64,000 bases of DNA, from positions 10,949,087 through 11,013,086 of the forward strand of contig CM073591.1 in the NCBI GenBank assembly GCA_037074705.1, in the 5' to 3' direction. The notes beneath the pieces were generated by a model. It was not told the DNA's origin, searched no databases, and worked only from the letters and a program-made list of their open reading frames with translations. The position numbers and the translations under genes were made by a program. Numbering within the stretch: position 1 is the first letter of the stretch; every line of letters starts with the position of its first letter. The DNA is from Zhengitettix transpicula (Eukaryota; Arthropoda; Insecta; Orthoptera; Tetrigidae). Shown in pieces: positions 43,641 to 54,640 of this stretch.

Positions 43641-44711
43641 TTATTAGTCAATGTGGATGACGTCCCGTGGGCCAACGTCAACCTGGATAATTTCCTCTTC
43701 GGGCAAACGCGAATCGGGATAACGTTCCATCAGGTAAACGTCAATCGGTCCGAAAATGTCTGTTGAGGTCTACGCAGAAGAGCGGGTCCCAGGTGACCGT
43801 AGTTGGCGTATTTGGCGGGCGCGTGCCAAGCCGCAATCTGGGCCGAGGCCGCCGTAGATCATCCTCGAGGCACGCCCACGCCTCTCTCTGCCAGTGCGGC
43901 CGTAACGGGACGGTAATTTGTTCCCCTCCATCACCTCCAAAAATAAAAATAAAATATACATACATATAAAAGGGATCGCAGTAAATACGGGCGAGGGTAT
44001 ATCCATCCAGATTTCACAGGTGCCACGAGCATAAATTTGTACCGTAGTGAAATTTAGGTCTATTATGTGCAGTGCCCGCTCCATACCTCATCCCCCTCTC
44101 TCTCCCTCTCTCTCCCTTTCAAGTGGCTGGCTGCTGCGGTGCGGAATATATATTACACCATGAGAGAGAGAGAGAGAGAGAGACCTGCCCCCCTTCTCTC
44201 TCTCTCTCTTGATTTGTAGAATTGGTAGAGCGCCCAGTTTCTGCCGCGGCGGCGCGTCCCCTTTGTTGCGGCCTAATATGTTACTGTCGCTGCTCCTCTT
44301 TTGTTGACCGCCAGATCGATGAGCACTTCTGCCCTGGACCGGCCGCACAAATCCCGTAAACGTTACAATAAACTCCGCTGTATTTCTATTTATGAAAGTG
44401 TCTTTCTCCCTTTTTTTCTCTCTCTCTCCCTCCCTCCCATCCTTTCCGCCTTCTCGCGAGCCGTGACGCATATTTTTCGGGTTTAAACGGTTATTGGCCT
44501 CCTCCGTCTCGTCTCTCCAAATAGCTGGATCGCCTCGCGGTTTAAAACCGTCTCTCGCCTACTTGGATACGTCACTTTACGATCGCCCTGTGAGAGAACT
44601 TTATCACGGGGAGTCAGCGGCTTTCAACTCCTGTAGATCTGCAACCAGTGTTTCACAAACCTTCCCCTCCTCTCCGCCATGCCCGCCCTATATAACATCT
44701 GTAGATTTATG

Positions 44712-44740
<29 letters not shown>
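43641..44740. other. GC-rich non-repetitive island with GA and TA runs
   Basis: Contains (GA)n at 44161-44182, (CT)n near 44095-44115 and 44418-44436, and (TA)n at about 44710-44736. High-complexity parts (43740-43930 and 44470-44690) have open frames on both strands but no splice support. Confidence 0.35.
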
Positions 44741-44742
<2 letters not shown>

Positions 44743-45354
44743 AATTAAATCATTTCCTGAAGAAGCCTAATTTCAACTTGTGTATGAAGGTTCTTCCATA
44801 TTAATAATCTTAGGTCGCCATTTCGAGCTTCTGTACGAAATTAAGTTAATATTTAATTCAACATCACGAGTACTTGGCACCTGACAACCACCTAGCGCAT
44901 GCGCACGGCAACACTGTACTGACTGCTCCATCACTGTACTAACTGCATCGTAGTTGATGTCGCGTCCAATCTTCCAAATTTTGGCTCTGTCAATAAAGCA
45001 ACAAACTTACCACACTTGCTTATTACAAATTGAGATACCAACCATTTTTTCCCCCTTTTTTTGTATAAGTTAAATCATAGCTGGCGGTTTATAAATTCTA
45101 GACTAGCTCATTTTTTAATTAGAAGCCTGTGAGCGCTGGACTGACGGGGAGCGAGATTGATGGTAGTTTTGGTAGGTTCATCATTAAAATATACACAAAA
45201 CTAATGGACACCAGGTGCTTCAAAGGGTGGCACTAAAAAAAGCCTGGCCGTGAGTGGTGAGGAAAACCGAAATGGATGATGCGGAGTGACAGGATGTGTC
45301 CAAACTCCAGTGGCGGTTGAGTCGCTCCAGCAGGCCCGTGAATGGCGGAAAATC
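44741..45354. other. Unannotated stretch
   Basis: No recognised feature. Confidence 0.3.
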
Positions 45355-45665
45355 ACAGGGGATCCGACAACAATATCCCTGATAACGTTTGCCCGACAAA
45401 AATATCCCGGATAACGTTTTCCCGACAACAGTATCCCGGATAACGTTCGCCCGACAACAATATCCCGGATGACGTTTGCCCGACAACAATATCCGTGATA
45501 ACGTTTGCCCGACAACTATATCCAGAATAACGTTTGCCCGACAACAATATCCCGAATGACGTTTGACCGAAAACAATATCCCGAATAACGTTTGCCCGAC
45601 AACAATATCCCGGATGACGTTTGCCCGACAACAATATCCCGGATAACGTTCGCCCGACAAGACAT
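45355..45665. repeat. 29-bp minisatellite, about 10-11 copies
   Basis: The unit is CCCGACAACAATATCCCGGA plus TAACGTTTG, period 29 bp. On the minus strand no stop falls in any phase, so overlapping frames read through the array; the 29-bp period cycles the frame and this is not coding. Confidence 0.93.
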
Positions 45666-45842
45666 TATCCCGAAAGTTTACGTTTTTTACGAAACAAAGC
45701 ACAACATCAATTCTTTGTACCACGGATACAATTGCACTGATAGTAAAGTACGGGGGTCAAAATTATTTTTAAGTCTCATAACTATTTAAACATAATAAAT
45801 ATTATTAAGGTCAAAACCTAAAATTTAAATAACCCCAATATA

Positions 45843-45922
45843 ATTTATAAAATTAATTGTCTGGATTGTGAAGCCACACATGCTATATAGGACGTACCAA
45901 GCGTTCATTAAAAACTAGGTTA
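45843..45922 (+). pseudogene. Penelope-like GIY-YIG scar, frameshifted
   Basis: The plus strand reads IYKINCLDC and, after a frameshift, CYIGRTKRSLKTRL. The second part is an exact-looking match to the family's YIG.TKRSLKTR block. Similarity ends at 45922. Confidence 0.7.
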
Positions 45923-46207
45923 ACAATTATTCTGTTTTGTCTAAACAAATTTATTTAAATAATGGGGTAAAGTACCCATTTTTGACGTGAAAACTAACCA
46001 CTTTCCGAGGTTAATCAGTGACGTGCTATATATATATATATATATATCAGATCCTATGAAACTGCTATTGAAACAAAAAATGATACTAACAATTTGAATA
46101 AAATTTTTAATTTATATATTGTTACAATTTCATATTCTCAATTTTTTCCCATTGTTAACCTGCACACAACAATGTAAATTAACTTTTACTGGTCGTTCTC
46201 GTTTTAC

Positions 46208-46240
46208 ATTGTGACGTTTCGGCCGTGGCAGAAGTTCAAC
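46208..46240 (-). ncRNA. Degenerate hammerhead-like motif
   Basis: The minus strand reads CTTCTGCCACGGCCGAAACGTCAC. GAAAC and GUC are present but the first box is lost. It is divergent to the 46342 motif. Confidence 0.25.
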
Positions 46241-46341
46241 ATGGCTGGCGAAGATATTGTAATTTATATTGTTCGTTATCTGCCAAATGTTATTATAATC
46301 ATTGGAATTGATTTTTTATACTTTTTGTAGTTTTAAAATGG

Positions 46342-46383
46342 GAACCTCTTGAGGTCGCCAAATAAGCGACGAAACGTTGTTAA
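46342..46383 (+). ncRNA. Hammerhead-like motif with perfect stem II, broken box
   Basis: The plus strand reads GAACCTCTTGAGGTCGCC, AAATAA, GCGACGAAACGTTGTT. Stem II GTCGC/GCGAC is perfect and stem I AAC/GTT is intact, but CTGATGA has become CTCTTGA, which should abolish catalysis. Confidence 0.45.
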
Positions 46384-46483
46384 TTTAATCAATTCTCCTT
46401 TTTCTCTGACTTGAATTTGGTTGACTTTATTGAATTTAGTCAGAATACATACATATATATGCATCAAAGATCAATACCGTAGA
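46384..46483. other. Short AT-rich flank
   Basis: TTAATTTAATC follows the motif, as in the 14- and 41-kb copies; nothing else is seen. Confidence 0.3.
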
Positions 46484-47870
46484 TCACTTAACACGTCACT
46501 CACCTTGTGATGCACGATCATTATTGTAAATTAAGTTATTCGTTAATGTGTGGAACAACTTGAACAAAATTTGGAGCAACGTGTCGCTTAAGATCCAGAC
46601 GCAAACCCCCCGAGGACTGCACATACCTCCAGCACCCCTGCGGGTGGGGTTGGAAGAGGGGTGTCGTTTTCGAAATATGTGATAACGGACTGTATTGGCG
46701 CCGAATAAACAGTTCACGGAGTGGTTCACACTCACAACGTCACTCTCCGTGTTTTCAGTGTCTAATTTCATCCCCGGCCGGTCTGAGAACATCTCTAGGG
46801 GTGAGGTGAAAGGGGATGGCAAAAAAAAATTGTGACAGCTACTATGATTGATGCCGAATCTGCTGTTATGGTGGCCGCTGAGATTTTTTATAGTATTCTA
46901 TGAGGGTTAATTTAAAGTTTAACCCCTATGAATTGAAAAGGGGTGATTATAATCATTTTATAACGACTGATACAATTTAATGAATAACTTAATTTATGAT
47001 AAATAATCATGTATAATAATAAAACGAATATATGAAACGGTTTTAATGTGAGACACGCGTCTACCACCCCCAGGGGTGGGGTGGATGGGGCTGAAAATGT
47101 TTTAAGATACAAATATGACAGATATTTTCGTTGCATAAATATTTTTCCAAGGTTAATAAGATTGATAGTATGTTGCTTGTGTATAATTTCAACCCCTTTC
47201 GGTATGGTTAGGGGTGGATGGGGCGTTACACGAAAATAACGCGAAAAAAACAGAGATTGGAGACAAATCCCTGATTATGGATGTCGCCGAGTTGATGTAT
47301 GACGACGTGGCCAACGCGCGGTGGTGAACGCGGGTGAGATGGCCTTTGGGGAGTTGGGAGGGCGCAGAAATTTTCGAACATGTTAACCGCCGGCTCATTT
47401 ATTTGGGACAAATAAATATTTTTCGTGATTAATTATATTCATAACAAATTTCTATACACGTCCTCTGTGTACAATTTCTACCCCTTTCGGGCTTGGGAAG
47501 GGGAGCAGCCTTAAAGGGTGCGGGTGGTGTGTCATTACATTATAAAAAATAATGCAAAAACAATCGAGATTGGAGTCGAATCTGGGGTTATGGATGTCAC
47601 TGAGATGAAATATGGCGTTTAACTCCCCCCAAGCGGTGGTGGAAATTTTCAAAGATGTTAAACGTTCGATATTTGCGTGGGATAAATAAGTTTGTCGGTG
47701 GTTAATGAGATTTCTCTTGGCGAGGGGGACATTGATAGTATTTCTACCGACGTTGTTTGTGTATATTTTCAGCCCCTTTAGGCATGGGAGGGGGAGAACA
47801 TTTAGGGGTCGAGGTGCGTTACATAAAAACAACGCAAAAGCAACCGAGATTGGAGTCAAATCTGGGGGTG
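46484..47870 (+). repeat. Dispersed GGATGTCGCTGAG repeat, first block
   Basis: Diverged units with GAGATTGGAGTC(A/G)AATC, GGTTATGGATGTC(G/A)CTGAG and AACCCCTTTCGG landmarks at irregular spacing (230-350 bp). The first 930 bp are duplicated at 51445-52500, and minus-strand relatives lie at 59670 and 61640. No frame is conserved. The origin of the family is unknown. Confidence 0.75.
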
Positions 47871-47932
47871 TTATGGATGCATGACAACCCTAGCAACCCC
47901 GGGGTTAATACAGTATTCCCTTTGTCTTACAG

Positions 47933-48077
47933 TCTGTGTCAGTGACTACGCAGCCAAGGAGGACCTGCTGGAGCTGCTCAGTGGTGGGCGTGGTCCAGAC
48001 TCTGTATTTCATCGTCCTCAGGGGTGCAGCCTGCCCGCTACCTGCCAGGGGGAAACGTCGACATCTCTACTACGAAG
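47933..48077 (+). CDS. Candidate internal exon, unknown protein
   Basis: A pyrimidine-rich acceptor (ATTCCCTTTGTCTTACAG, ending 47932) precedes 145 bp with strong codon character, and a donor GTAACA follows at 48078. The likely frame reads SDYAAKEDLLELLSGGRGPD, then SVFHRPQGCSLPATCQG and ETSTSLLR, with GC-rich third positions (GAG GAC CTG CTG GAG CTG CTC). The exon begins with two bases and ends with two bases of split codons. A second frame is also open, but its composition is less protein-like. I do not recognise the protein: the middle is acidic and leucine-rich, then cysteine- and proline-containing. It is the only stretch here with both splice sites and codon bias. It could still be a retroelement fragment. 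No neighbouring exon was found, so introns would have to exceed the array-filled flanks. Confidence 0.4.
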
Positions 48078-48195
48078 GTAACAACTCAGGGGTGGTAGAA
48101 GACCAGGCACATTCCTCCATCATGTTCATCGCGTACACTTTGGACTATTACATTATTGCCCTCAGATAGAGACTTTTTTTAAATTTATTTTTAAC

Positions 48196-48236
48196 GTAAC
48201 GACGTTTCGATACATGTTCGTATATTCCTCAGGTAA
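48196..48236 (-). ncRNA. Hammerhead-like motif, GUC type
   Basis: The minus strand reads TTACCTGAGGAATATACGAA, CATGTATCGAAACGTCGTTA. Stem II ATAC/GTAT, GAAAC and a canonical GUC are present; stem I is two pairs only. Confidence 0.4.
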
Positions 48237-48302
48237 TATCCTAAAGAGGAAGTAGATGCAAAATATAAACTTTTAGAGATAATTCAGTTTTTTGCCCAAA
48301 TA

Positions 48303-48585
48303 CAGACGACATTTTTATTTTTTTAAAGGCAACGTTTCGGTACGTGTTTGCCCCATTCTCAGGCCTTTCCTAAATATGCTAAATGTTAAAAAAAAACTGT
48401 TTTCACATCATTGAGCTTGTGAATAAGGTGCCTCGGAAGATCTTGTAAACCTTGTGTTGTTTTTTTAATATGGTGTGGAAATATATGTTGTTTTTTTACA
48501 TTTATCATATTTAGGAAAGACCTGAGGAAGGTAACAAACACGTACCGAAACGTTGTCGCCTTAAATCAATAAAAATGTCGTCAGT
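48303..48585. mobile_element. Foldback unit with a hammerhead-like motif in each arm
   Basis: Arm 48303-48390 (GACGACATTTTTATT ... CCTTTCCTAAATATG) is the reverse complement of 48497-48585. Minus-strand motif 48326-48364: CCTGAGAATGGGGC...CCGAAACGTTGCC. Plus-strand motif 48517-48560: CCTGAGGAAGGTAAC...GTACCGAAACGTTGTC, with stem II GGTA/TACC. The motifs diverge across a 150-bp spacer. Confidence 0.6.
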
Positions 48586-48729
48586 ACCTGGTCAGAAAAC
48601 TTGCATTATACATTTCGTATAAGCAGAAGTAAAATATATAACCATTATAGATTAATTGTTCAAAGGAAACGAAGACAGACTAAAGTAAACAAAAAGAAAT
48701 TAACAACTTACCGAAGTAATAATAAGAAA

Positions 48730-49165
48730 GACAAGTCAAATACCAGACAAAATAAGTGATAATATAAATACCACACAACAGCGATCCTGGGATCCTTGTC
48801 TCCTTTCTTCAAGAAGCGTAGAAGAGCCTAGAGCGACACAACCGCAGTCGTCAGTTGACGAAAACTCAGAAGCGACGACAATGGGAGAGCCGAAGGTTCA
48901 GCGTAACAATGAGGGACCGTGGCTATTGTTGAGCTTCACAGTGTCTGTTGGTACGTTGTTAACTGCTGCGATGTTTGATTTAATGTCTCTGACACGAGTC
49001 TGGCTGGGGGGCAACGACTAAAATCATAGCACACTGCCAATCAAATGTATGTATTAACAGTTGTCTTTGACGTTACACATTATGCTCCTTGTGGATAGGG
49101 CGTGTTGAGGGAACGTTTGGTTCGCCCCATGTAGCAGGAGATTTTGTGAGCTACACAGTGTTTGC
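48730..49165 (-). pseudogene. Penelope-like C-terminus and 3' tail
   Basis: On the minus strand: CVAHKISCYMGRTKRSLNT (YIG strand and arginine block), then a stretch matching the 28.0-kb copy (GATTTTAGTCGTTG, GACATTAAATCAAACATCGC), then the tail GCGGTTGTGTCGCTCTAGGC and a worn hammerhead-like motif (CTTGAAGAAAGG...GATCGCTGTTGTG). It is the only copy where the endonuclease scar and the hammerhead-bearing tail are seen in one piece, which ties the tails to Penelope-like elements. Catalytic residues beyond the arginine block are deleted. Confidence 0.7.
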
Positions 49166-49399
49166 TATTTATATATAGGAGTGTTGAGTAGGAAAAGAGT
49201 GTTAGTAGATCTATAAGTGATGTGGTATTGTTTAAAAATTTGGACGAACATTCGTTAGGGAAACGTTGGAGTTTCTGAACCTGCTGATTCCATAGCTTTA
49301 ACTGAACATGCTTCTTTGCACACTGCCTCCCTCTTTTTCTAGTTTTTTCCTTTTTTACTTTGTTTTCTTCGCTTGGAGTATATCTGTACATCTTTTTTA
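49166..49399. other. Unannotated stretch upstream of the Penelope-like scar
   Basis: A minus-strand frame (49391-49080) runs through it and includes a lysine-rich block. It could be part of the same element but shows no domain I recognise. Confidence 0.3.
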
Positions 49400-51080
49400 C
49401 GATCTTCTAGACGATCTTTCTAGTCATCTTTTTTGACGTGTCTCTTTATTTCAGTTTTTCTTGTTACTTTGTTTTCCTTTTTTTTACTTATGATCTTCTA
49501 GACGATCTTTCTCGTCATCTTTTTTGACGTGTCTCTTTATTTCTGTTTTTCTTGTAACTTTCCTTTCCTTTTTTTACTTACGATCTTCTAGACGATCATT
49601 CTCGTCATCTTTTTTGACGTGTCTCTTTATTTCAGTTTTTCTTGTTACTTTGTTTTCCTTTTTTTTACTTATGATCTTCTAGACGATCTTTCTCGTCATC
49701 TCTTTTGACGTGTCTTTTTATTTTAGTTTTTCTTGTAAGTTTCCTTTCCTTAATTTACTTACGATCTTCTAGACGATCTTTCTCGTCATCTTTTTTGACG
49801 TGTCTCTTTATTTCTGTTTTTCTTGTAACTTTCCTTTCCTTTTTTTACTTACGATCTTCTAGACGATCATTCTCGTCATCTTTTTTGACGTGTCTCTTTA
49901 TTTCAGTTTTTCTTGTTACTTTGTTTTCCTTTTTTTTACTTATGATCTTCTAGACGATCTTTCTCGTCATCTCTTTTGACGTGTCTTTTTATTTTAGTTT
50001 TTCTTGTAACTTTCCTTTCCTTAATTTACTTACGATCTTCTAGACGATCTTTCTAGTCATCTTTTTTGACGTGTCTCTTTATTTCTGTTTTTCTTGTAAC
50101 TTTCCTTTCCTTTTTTTACTTACGATCTTCTAGACGATCATTCTCGTCATCTTTTTTGACGTGTCTCTTTATTTCAGTTTTTCTTGTTACTTTGTTTTCC
50201 TTTTTTTTACTTATGATCTTCTAGACGATCTTTCTCGTCATCTCTTTTGACGTGTCTTTTTATTTTAGTTTTTCTTGTAACTTTCCTTTCCTTAATTTAC
50301 TTACGATCTTCTAGACGATCTTTCTAGTCATCTTTTTTGACGTGTCTCTTTATTTCTGTTTTTCTTGTAACTTTCCTTTCCTTTTTTTACTTACGATCTT
50401 CTAGACGATCATTCTCGTCATCTTTTTTGACGTGTCTCTTTATTTCAGTTTTTCTTGTTACTTTGTTTTCCTTTTTTTTACTTATGATCTTCTAGACGAT
50501 CTTTCTCGTCATCTCTTTTGACGTGTCTTTTTATTTTAGTTTTTCTTGTAACTTTCCTTTCCTTTTTTTACTTACGATCTTCTAGACGATCTTTCCCGTC
50601 ATCTCTTTTGACGTGTCTTTTTATTTTAGTTTTTCTTGTAACTTTCCTTTCCTTTTTTTACTTACGATCTTCTAGACGATCATTCTCGTCATCTTTTTTG
50701 ACGTGTCTCTTTATTTCAGTTTTTCTTCTTACTTTGCTTTCCTTTTTTTACTTACGATCTTCTAGACGATCTTTCTCGTCATCTCTTTTGACGTGTCTTT
50801 TTATTTTAGTTTTTCTTCTTACTTTCCTTTCCTTTTTTTACTTACGATCTTCTAGACGATCTTTCTCGTCATCTCTTTTGACGTGTTTCTTTATTTCTGT
50901 TTTTCCTGTTACTTTACTTTCCTTTTTTTACTTACAATCTTCTAGACGATCTTTCCCGTCATCTCTTTTGACGTGTCTTTTTATTTCTGTTTTTCTTGTT
51001 ACTTTACTTTCCTTTTTTTTACTTAGGATCTTCTACACGATCTTTCTCGTTATCTCTTTTGGTGTGTCTCTTTATTTCAG
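49400..51080. repeat. 90-bp tandem array with 271-bp higher-order unit
   Basis: GATCTTCTAGACGATC recurs every 90-91 bp, about 18 copies. From about 49667 to 50480 three monomer variants form a 271-bp higher-order unit (the ACTTATGATCTTC variant sits near 49667, 49938, 50209 and 50480). Beyond 50500 the order breaks down. A 207-codon open frame with 30-residue period reflects the multiple-of-three unit. Confidence 0.93.
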
Positions 51081-51444
51081 TTTTTCTTGTCACTTTGCTT
51101 TCCTTTCTTTCTACTACTCTTCGCCTTTTTCCACTTTTTAACCCTCTACTCCTAGACAATGGGATACCCGAATAATCTAAATAACAATGTTACCTCACCA
51201 TTGTTCAAGACGTGTATAACTGAAGAAGTCCCGTCAGATGCGCAGTGGAGGGAAGGAAGGAAGGGAGGAGGTGGAGGGGAGCGTTGTAGTCCAGTGGGAG
51301 CAACAACGCCAGTATCGTTGTATTCATTATAATCTCAGGAACGAGACGGCAGCAGAGTCTCTGCAACTCCTCTTACATGTTGTGGAGGAGGTTTCCAGCT
51401 GACGTCATCACAATGTATTCCCTTACACGTCCAAAGCTCTCACG
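51081..51444. other. Array edge and unannotated stretch
   Basis: The edge TAGACAATGGGATACCCG and CCTCACCATTG matches 26975-27025. Bases 51230-51440 are non-repetitive with one TGACGTCA near 51402. Confidence 0.5.
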
Positions 51445-52540
51445 CCAGGTCACTTAACACGTCACTCATCTTGTGATGCCTGATCATCATTGTAAACTAA
51501 GTTATTCGTTAATGCGTGGAAGCGTTGGAGCAACGTGTCGCTTAAGATCCAGAAGCAAACCCCCAGAGGCCTTCACACATACCTCCAGCACCCCTGCGGG
51601 TGGGGTGGGAAGAGGGGCGTCGTTTTTCAAAAATATGTGATAACGGACTACATTGGCGTCGAATAAATAGTTCACGGAGTCGTTGACATTCACAACGTCA
51701 CTCTCCATGTTCTCAGTGTCTAATTTCATCCCCGACCGGTCTGGGAAAAAAACATCTCTAGGGGTGAGGTGAAAGGGGATGACAAAAAAAAATTGCGACA
51801 GCTAACCAGATTGATGCCGAATCCGGTGTTATGGTGGTCGCTGAGGGTTTTTCTATGGTAATCTATCAGGGTTAAGTTAAAGTTTAACCTCTAGGGGGAT
51901 GGGGTGAAAAGGGTTGACTATAATCATTTTATAACGACTGACAGAATTTAATAAAACAAATAATCATGTGTAATAAGAAAACAAACATATTAAGTGGTTG
52001 TAATGTGAGACACACGTCTACCACCCCCCCCCCCACACACACTCACCCCCAGGAGCGGGGGTCGACGGGGCTGTAACATGCAAACATGACCGATATTTGC
52101 GTTGAATAAATATTTTTCCAGGGTTAATAAGACTGATAGCATTTCTCCCGATGCTGTTTGTGTATAATTTTAACCCCTGTCGGCATGGTGAAAATGTTTT
52201 AAGATGCACGTCAACCATCCCCAGGAGTGGGGTGGATGGGGGTGAAAATGTTTTAAAATGCAAACATGGCTGATATTTGCGTTGAATAAATATTTTTCCA
52301 GGGTTAATAAGATTGATAGTATGTTTGCTTGTGTATAATGTCAACCCCTTTCGGGCCATGGGAGGGGAGTACACTTAGGGGTGGAGGGGGCGTTACAAGA
52401 AAACCACGCGAAAAAAACAACAACGGAGATTGGAGACAAATCCGTGCTTATGGATGTCGCCGAGTTCATTTATGACAACGTGGCCAAGTTTGCCGTGGTG
52501 GACTGACGCGTGGACCACTGCGCATCTCACAAGTCTCGCT
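51445..52540 (+). repeat. Duplicate of the 46.5-47.4-kb block
   Basis: ACTTAACACGTCACTCATCT, TTGTGATGC and later GAGATTGGAGACAAATCC and GGATGTCGCCGAGTT follow in the same order as from 46484. Indels include a C run at 52022-52034 and an extra unit near 52190-52330. Confidence 0.85.
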
Positions 52541-52569
52541 GCTGCTGCTCTCCAGTTATACGCCGGCTT

Positions 52570-54640
52570 GAAAGTTCCCAGCTCTGGTGTTCCTCCTGCT
52601 GCTGCTGTCAGTTCTGCGTGTGAGCGACTTCTTCACCTCTGTGCTCTCTCTCTCTTCCTGCGCGCCACCGGTGACCGGAGACCACAGCTCTGGTGTCCTC
52701 CTGCTGCTGTCAGTTCTGCGTGTGAGCGACTTCTTCACCTCTGCTCTCTCTCTCTCTTCCTGCGCGTCACCGGTGACCGGAGACCACAGCTCTGGTGTCC
52801 TCCTGCTGCTGTCAGTTCTGCGTGTGAGCGACTTCTTCACCTCTGCTCTCTCTCTCTCTTCCTGCGCGTCACCGGTGACCGGAGACCACAGCTCTGGTGT
52901 CCTCCTGCTGCTGTCAGTTCTGCGTGTGAGCGACTTCTTCACCTCTGTGCTCTCTCTCTCTCTCTTTCTGCGCGTCACCGGTGACCGGAGACCACAGCTC
53001 TGGTGTCCCCTGCTGCTGTCAGTTCTGCGTGTGCGCGACTTCTTCACCTGTGCTCTCTCTCTCTCTTCCTGCGCGTCACCGGTGACCGGAGACCACAGCT
53101 CTGGTGTCCTCCTGCTGCTGTCAGTTCTGCGTGTGAGCGACTTCTTCACCTCTGTGCTCTCTCTCTCTCTCTTCCTGCGCGCCACCGGTGACCGGAGACC
53201 ACAGCTCTGGTGTCCTCCTGCTGCTGTCAGTTCTGCGTGTGAGCGACTTCTTCACCTCTGCTCTCTCTCTCTCTTCCTGCGCGTCACCGGTGACCGGAGA
53301 CCACAGCTCTGGTGTCCCCTGCTGCTGTCAGTTCTGCGTGTGCGCGACTTCTTCACCTGTGCTCTCTCTCTCTCTTCCTGCGCGTCACCGGTGACCGGAG
53401 ACCACAGGTCTGGTGTCCTACTGCTGCTGTCAGTTCTGGATGTGCACGACTTCTTCACCTCTGTGCTCTCTCTCTCTTCCTGCGCGCCACCGGTGACCGG
53501 AGACCACAGCTCTGGTGTCCTCCTGCTGCTGTCAGTTCTGCGTGTGAGCGACTTCTTCACCTCTGCTCTCTCTCTCTCTTCCTGCGCGTCACCGGTGACC
53601 GGAGACCACAGCTCTGGTGTCCTCCTGCTGCTGTCAGTTCTGCGTGTGAGCGACTTCTTCACCTGTGCTCTCTCTCTCTCTTCCTGCGCGTCACCGGTGA
53701 CCGGAGACCACAGCTCTGGTGTCCTCCTGCTGCTGTCAGTTCTGCGTGTGAGCGACTTCTTCACCTCTGTGCTCTCTCTCTCTCTTCCTGCGCGTCACCG
53801 GTGACCGGAGACCACAGCTCTGGTGTCCTCCTGCTGCTGTCAGTTCTGCGTGTGAGCGACTTCTTCACCTCTGTGCTCTCTCTCTCTCTCTTCCTGCGCG
53901 CCACCGGTGACCGGAGACCACAGCTCTGGTGTCCTCCTGCTGCTGTCAGTTCTGCGTGTGAGCGACTTCTTCACCTCTGTGCTCTCTCTCTCTCTCTTCC
54001 TGCGCGCCACCGGTGACCGGAGACCACAGCTCTGGTGTCCTCCTGCTGCTGTCAGTTCTGCGTGTGAGCGACTTCTTCACCTCTGTGCTCTCTCTCTCTC
54101 TTCCTGCGCGTCACCGGTGACCGGAGACCACAGCTCTGGTGTCCTCCTGCTGCTGTCAGTTCTGCGTGTGAGCGACTTCTTCACCTCTGTGCTCTCTCTC
54201 TCTCTCTTCCTGCGCGCCACCGGTGACCGGAGACCACAGCTCTGGTGTCCTCCTGCTGCTGTCAGTTCTGCGTGTGAGCGACTTCTTCACCTCTGTGCTC
54301 TCTCTCTCTCTTCCTGCGCGTCACCGGTGACCGGAGATCACAGGCCTGGTGTCCTACTGCTACTGTCAGTTCTGCGTGTGAGCGACCTTTTCACCTGTGT
54401 TCTCTCTCTCTCTTCCTGCGCGTCACCGGTGACCGGAGACCACAGCTCTGGTGTTCGTCCTGCTGCTGTCAGTTCTGCGTGTGCGCGACTTCTTCACCTC
54501 TGCTCTCTCTCTTTTCCTGCGCGTCACCGGTGACCGGAGACCACAGCTCTGATGTCCTCCTGCTGCTGTCAGTTCTGCATGTGCGCGACTTCTTCACCTC
54601 TGCTCTCTCTTTTCCTGCGCGCCACCGGTGTCCGGAGACC
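52570..54640. repeat. 102-bp tandem array, about 20 copies
   Basis: CTCTGGTGTCCTCCTGCTGC recurs at 52690, 52792 and 52894, 102 bp apart. Each unit holds an internal (CT)n run, GCACCGGTGACCGG-type palindromic DNA and GCGTGTGAGCGACTTCTTCA. Units differ mostly in the (CT)n length by 2 or 4 bases, which shifts the reading frame between units. The 405-codon plus-strand frame is therefore not a conserved protein. Confidence 0.95.

Noticed and set aside
44205..44260. tRNA D-arm-like GAATTGGTAGAGCG
   Set aside because: No anticodon or T arm follows.
45201..45723. Overlapping minus-strand frames with an ANVIRDIVV-like repeat
   Set aside because: The 29-bp unit cycles through all frames and happens to lack stops. 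This is minisatellite DNA.
52587..53804. Open frame of 405 codons with a 34-residue repeat
   Set aside because: The unit is 102 bp and (CT)n length changes shift the frame from unit to unit. No start context, no splice signals, and the opposite strand is open too.
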